This document shows, in pieces, positions 63,111-64,000 of a stretch of 64,000 nt of DNA. The DNA is from an uncultured Clostridia bacterium (GTDB taxonomy: Bacteria > Bacillota > Clostridia > Christensenellales > UBA1242): positions 288,104-352,103 of the forward strand of contig CALWNC010000001.1 of the NCBI GenBank assembly GCA_944382715.1, read 5' to 3'. Made by a program: the position numbers and the translations under genes. How positions within the stretch are numbered: the first letter of the stretch is position 1; each line of letters opens with the position of its first letter. The notes beneath the pieces are model-generated. The model was not told the DNA's origin. It saw only the letters and a program-made list of their open reading frames with translations, and made no database searches.

Positions 63111-64000
63111 ATGCTTAAGAACTTTCGAATTTTAAAGGCATATTATGGACTTGCTAAGGTAAAGTGGAAGTTTGTTGTAATAGAATTTATCGTGCTGTTA
63201 ATTCCGTCACTTCTCTCAATTCTTTCTCCAATATTAACGGCAAACGTAATCTCTTATATTACTGTTTATGATTTTAAAAATGCAACCCGAATGCTATGCT
63301 ATGATTTTGGCATAATTTTAGTTACTGCACTTCTCTATTTTATCTATCACATTGTAAGCAATAAACTTTCAAAAACCATACTTTTAAATACTAGCGAATA
63401 CATTTACAACGAAGTTAAAAACAACAAAAATCTCAGCAAAATTAATTCATCTACAATGTCAGACATTTGGACATTTTCAAGTTTTAACAGCAACCTTCTT
63501 TATAAGCTTTGTTTTTTTATTAAGTCAATAATTATTTTAGGAATTATCTTTGCATATAAATATTTAATTTCACTATCACTAATTGGAGTCAGTATTGTAT
63601 CGGCATTACTTCTCAGTTTAAGCAACAAGCAAATTCAAAAAAACAACTTGATTTTAACTGATAGTAAGGTTAAATCCCTTGAGCTATTTAATTCTATCCA
63701 AAAAGGTATTAGTCTAGAAAACAACAACTACATGGAAAGTACTATGAAATATAAGTACATTCAAAATGTTGAAAGCTCACTCAGCACAAATAGTAAAATT
63801 ACTTTATTTTATAATATCAATAACAATTTTATATCACTCATCTTAAAAACTGCAGTTTTTTTATTTACCTTTTATCTTATTTCGCAAATCAAAGCAACTT
63901 ATTTAACGCTTTCAGTCTATTTGATTTTAACGCCATATCTCACCAGTTCTGCACAAAACTTAATTGCATTTTTTGAAATTTTTCCAGAGATTGGCATAAT
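63111..64000 (+). CDS. ABC transporter transmembrane region (partial)
   Basis: Open frame to the right edge, 296 residues. Starts MLKNFRILKAYYGLAKVKW with AAGGAG before the ATG. About six hydrophobic segments in the arrangement of the ABC exporter membrane domain, with the nucleotide-binding domain expected beyond the edge. It is read away from the deaminase gene. The substrate cannot be told; it may be a lipid, peptide or drug exporter. Confidence 0.6.
   Translation, partial: MLKNFRILKAYYGLAKVKWKFVVIEFIVLLIPSLLSILSPILTANVISYITVYDFKNATRMLCYDFGIILVTALLYFIYHIVSNKLSKTILLNTSEYIYNEVKNNKNLSKINSSTMSDIWTFSSFNSNLLYKLCFFIKSIIILGIIFAYKYLISLSLIGVSIVSALLLSLSNKQIQKNNLILTDSKVKSLELFNSIQKGISLENNNYMESTMKYKYIQNVESSLSTNSKITLFYNINNNFISLILKTAVFLFTFYLISQIKATYLTLSVYLILTPYLTSSAQNLIAFFEIFPEIGI

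Overview
The window reads as AT-rich (roughly 30% G+C by eye) chromosomal DNA from a spore-former-related member of the Bacillota, most likely an anaerobic, uncultured-type Clostridia. The evidence is Gram-positive gene order (rpmH-rnpA-yidD-yidC-jag-mnmE-mnmG; mrnC-rlmB-sigH; dnaX-ebfC-recR), strong Shine-Dalgarno sites, SigH and a CwlD-like amidase, and oxygen-defence proteins of the rubredoxin/reverse-rubrerythrin type. No phage, transposon, CRISPR array or rRNA was seen.

Layout. 1-9.3 kb (+ strand): 3' end of dnaN, a membrane protein, then the rpmH-rnpA-yidD-yidC-jag operon and mnmE and mnmG. From 9.5 to 63 kb almost every gene is on the - strand. 9.5-16 kb: flavin reductase-rubredoxin-rubrerythrin ORF, and gyrBA with its own promoter and terminator. 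16-20 kb: YpsA-like protein, a three-gene cluster of unknown function, a sugar isomerase-like TIM barrel. 20-27 kb: TrkA/TrkH potassium uptake, SPFH/NfeD pair, a zinc-ribbon membrane protein. 26-32 kb: envelope polysaccharide genes (O-antigen-ligase-like, initiating sugar phosphotransferase, GT-C glycosyltransferase) and a Cys-rich DUF11 protein. 32-36 kb: CoA-disulfide reductase-rhodanese, rhodanese, GNAT, a ParB-like-motif protein and tRNA-Glu/tRNA-Met. 36-44 kb: mostly unknown or membrane proteins, a ComEC-like MBL hydrolase, an M49-like zinc peptidase and two candidate small transcripts. 43.8-54 kb: information-processing block (recR, ebfC, dnaX, sigH, rlmB, mrnC, gltX), an HtrA-like lipoprotein, HD hydrolase, amidase. 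54-64 kb: CDF exporter, gpmI, a divergent diadenylate-cyclase-like protein, nucleoside hydrolase, CvpA-like protein, dCMP deaminase, and the start of an ABC exporter.

Most unusual points: (1) a 75-nt element at 4257-4331 that folds into a complete four-way junction with every base assigned; (2) genes whose -10 box lies exactly 6 nt before the start codon with no Shine-Dalgarno site (mnmE, the GT-C gene, the ParB-like gene, possibly others), implying leaderless mRNAs; (3) dnaX split into a gamma-length and a tau-tail reading frame at a +1 shift site; (4) two further genes broken by one base in A-runs; (5) two promoter-hairpin-terminator units that look like small RNAs; (6) a 13-bp inverted repeat bracketing the rpmH transcription start; (7) a reductase-rubredoxin-rubrerythrin continuous ORF with a strong internal start. 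All names rest on motif recognition and gene order; no database search was possible.
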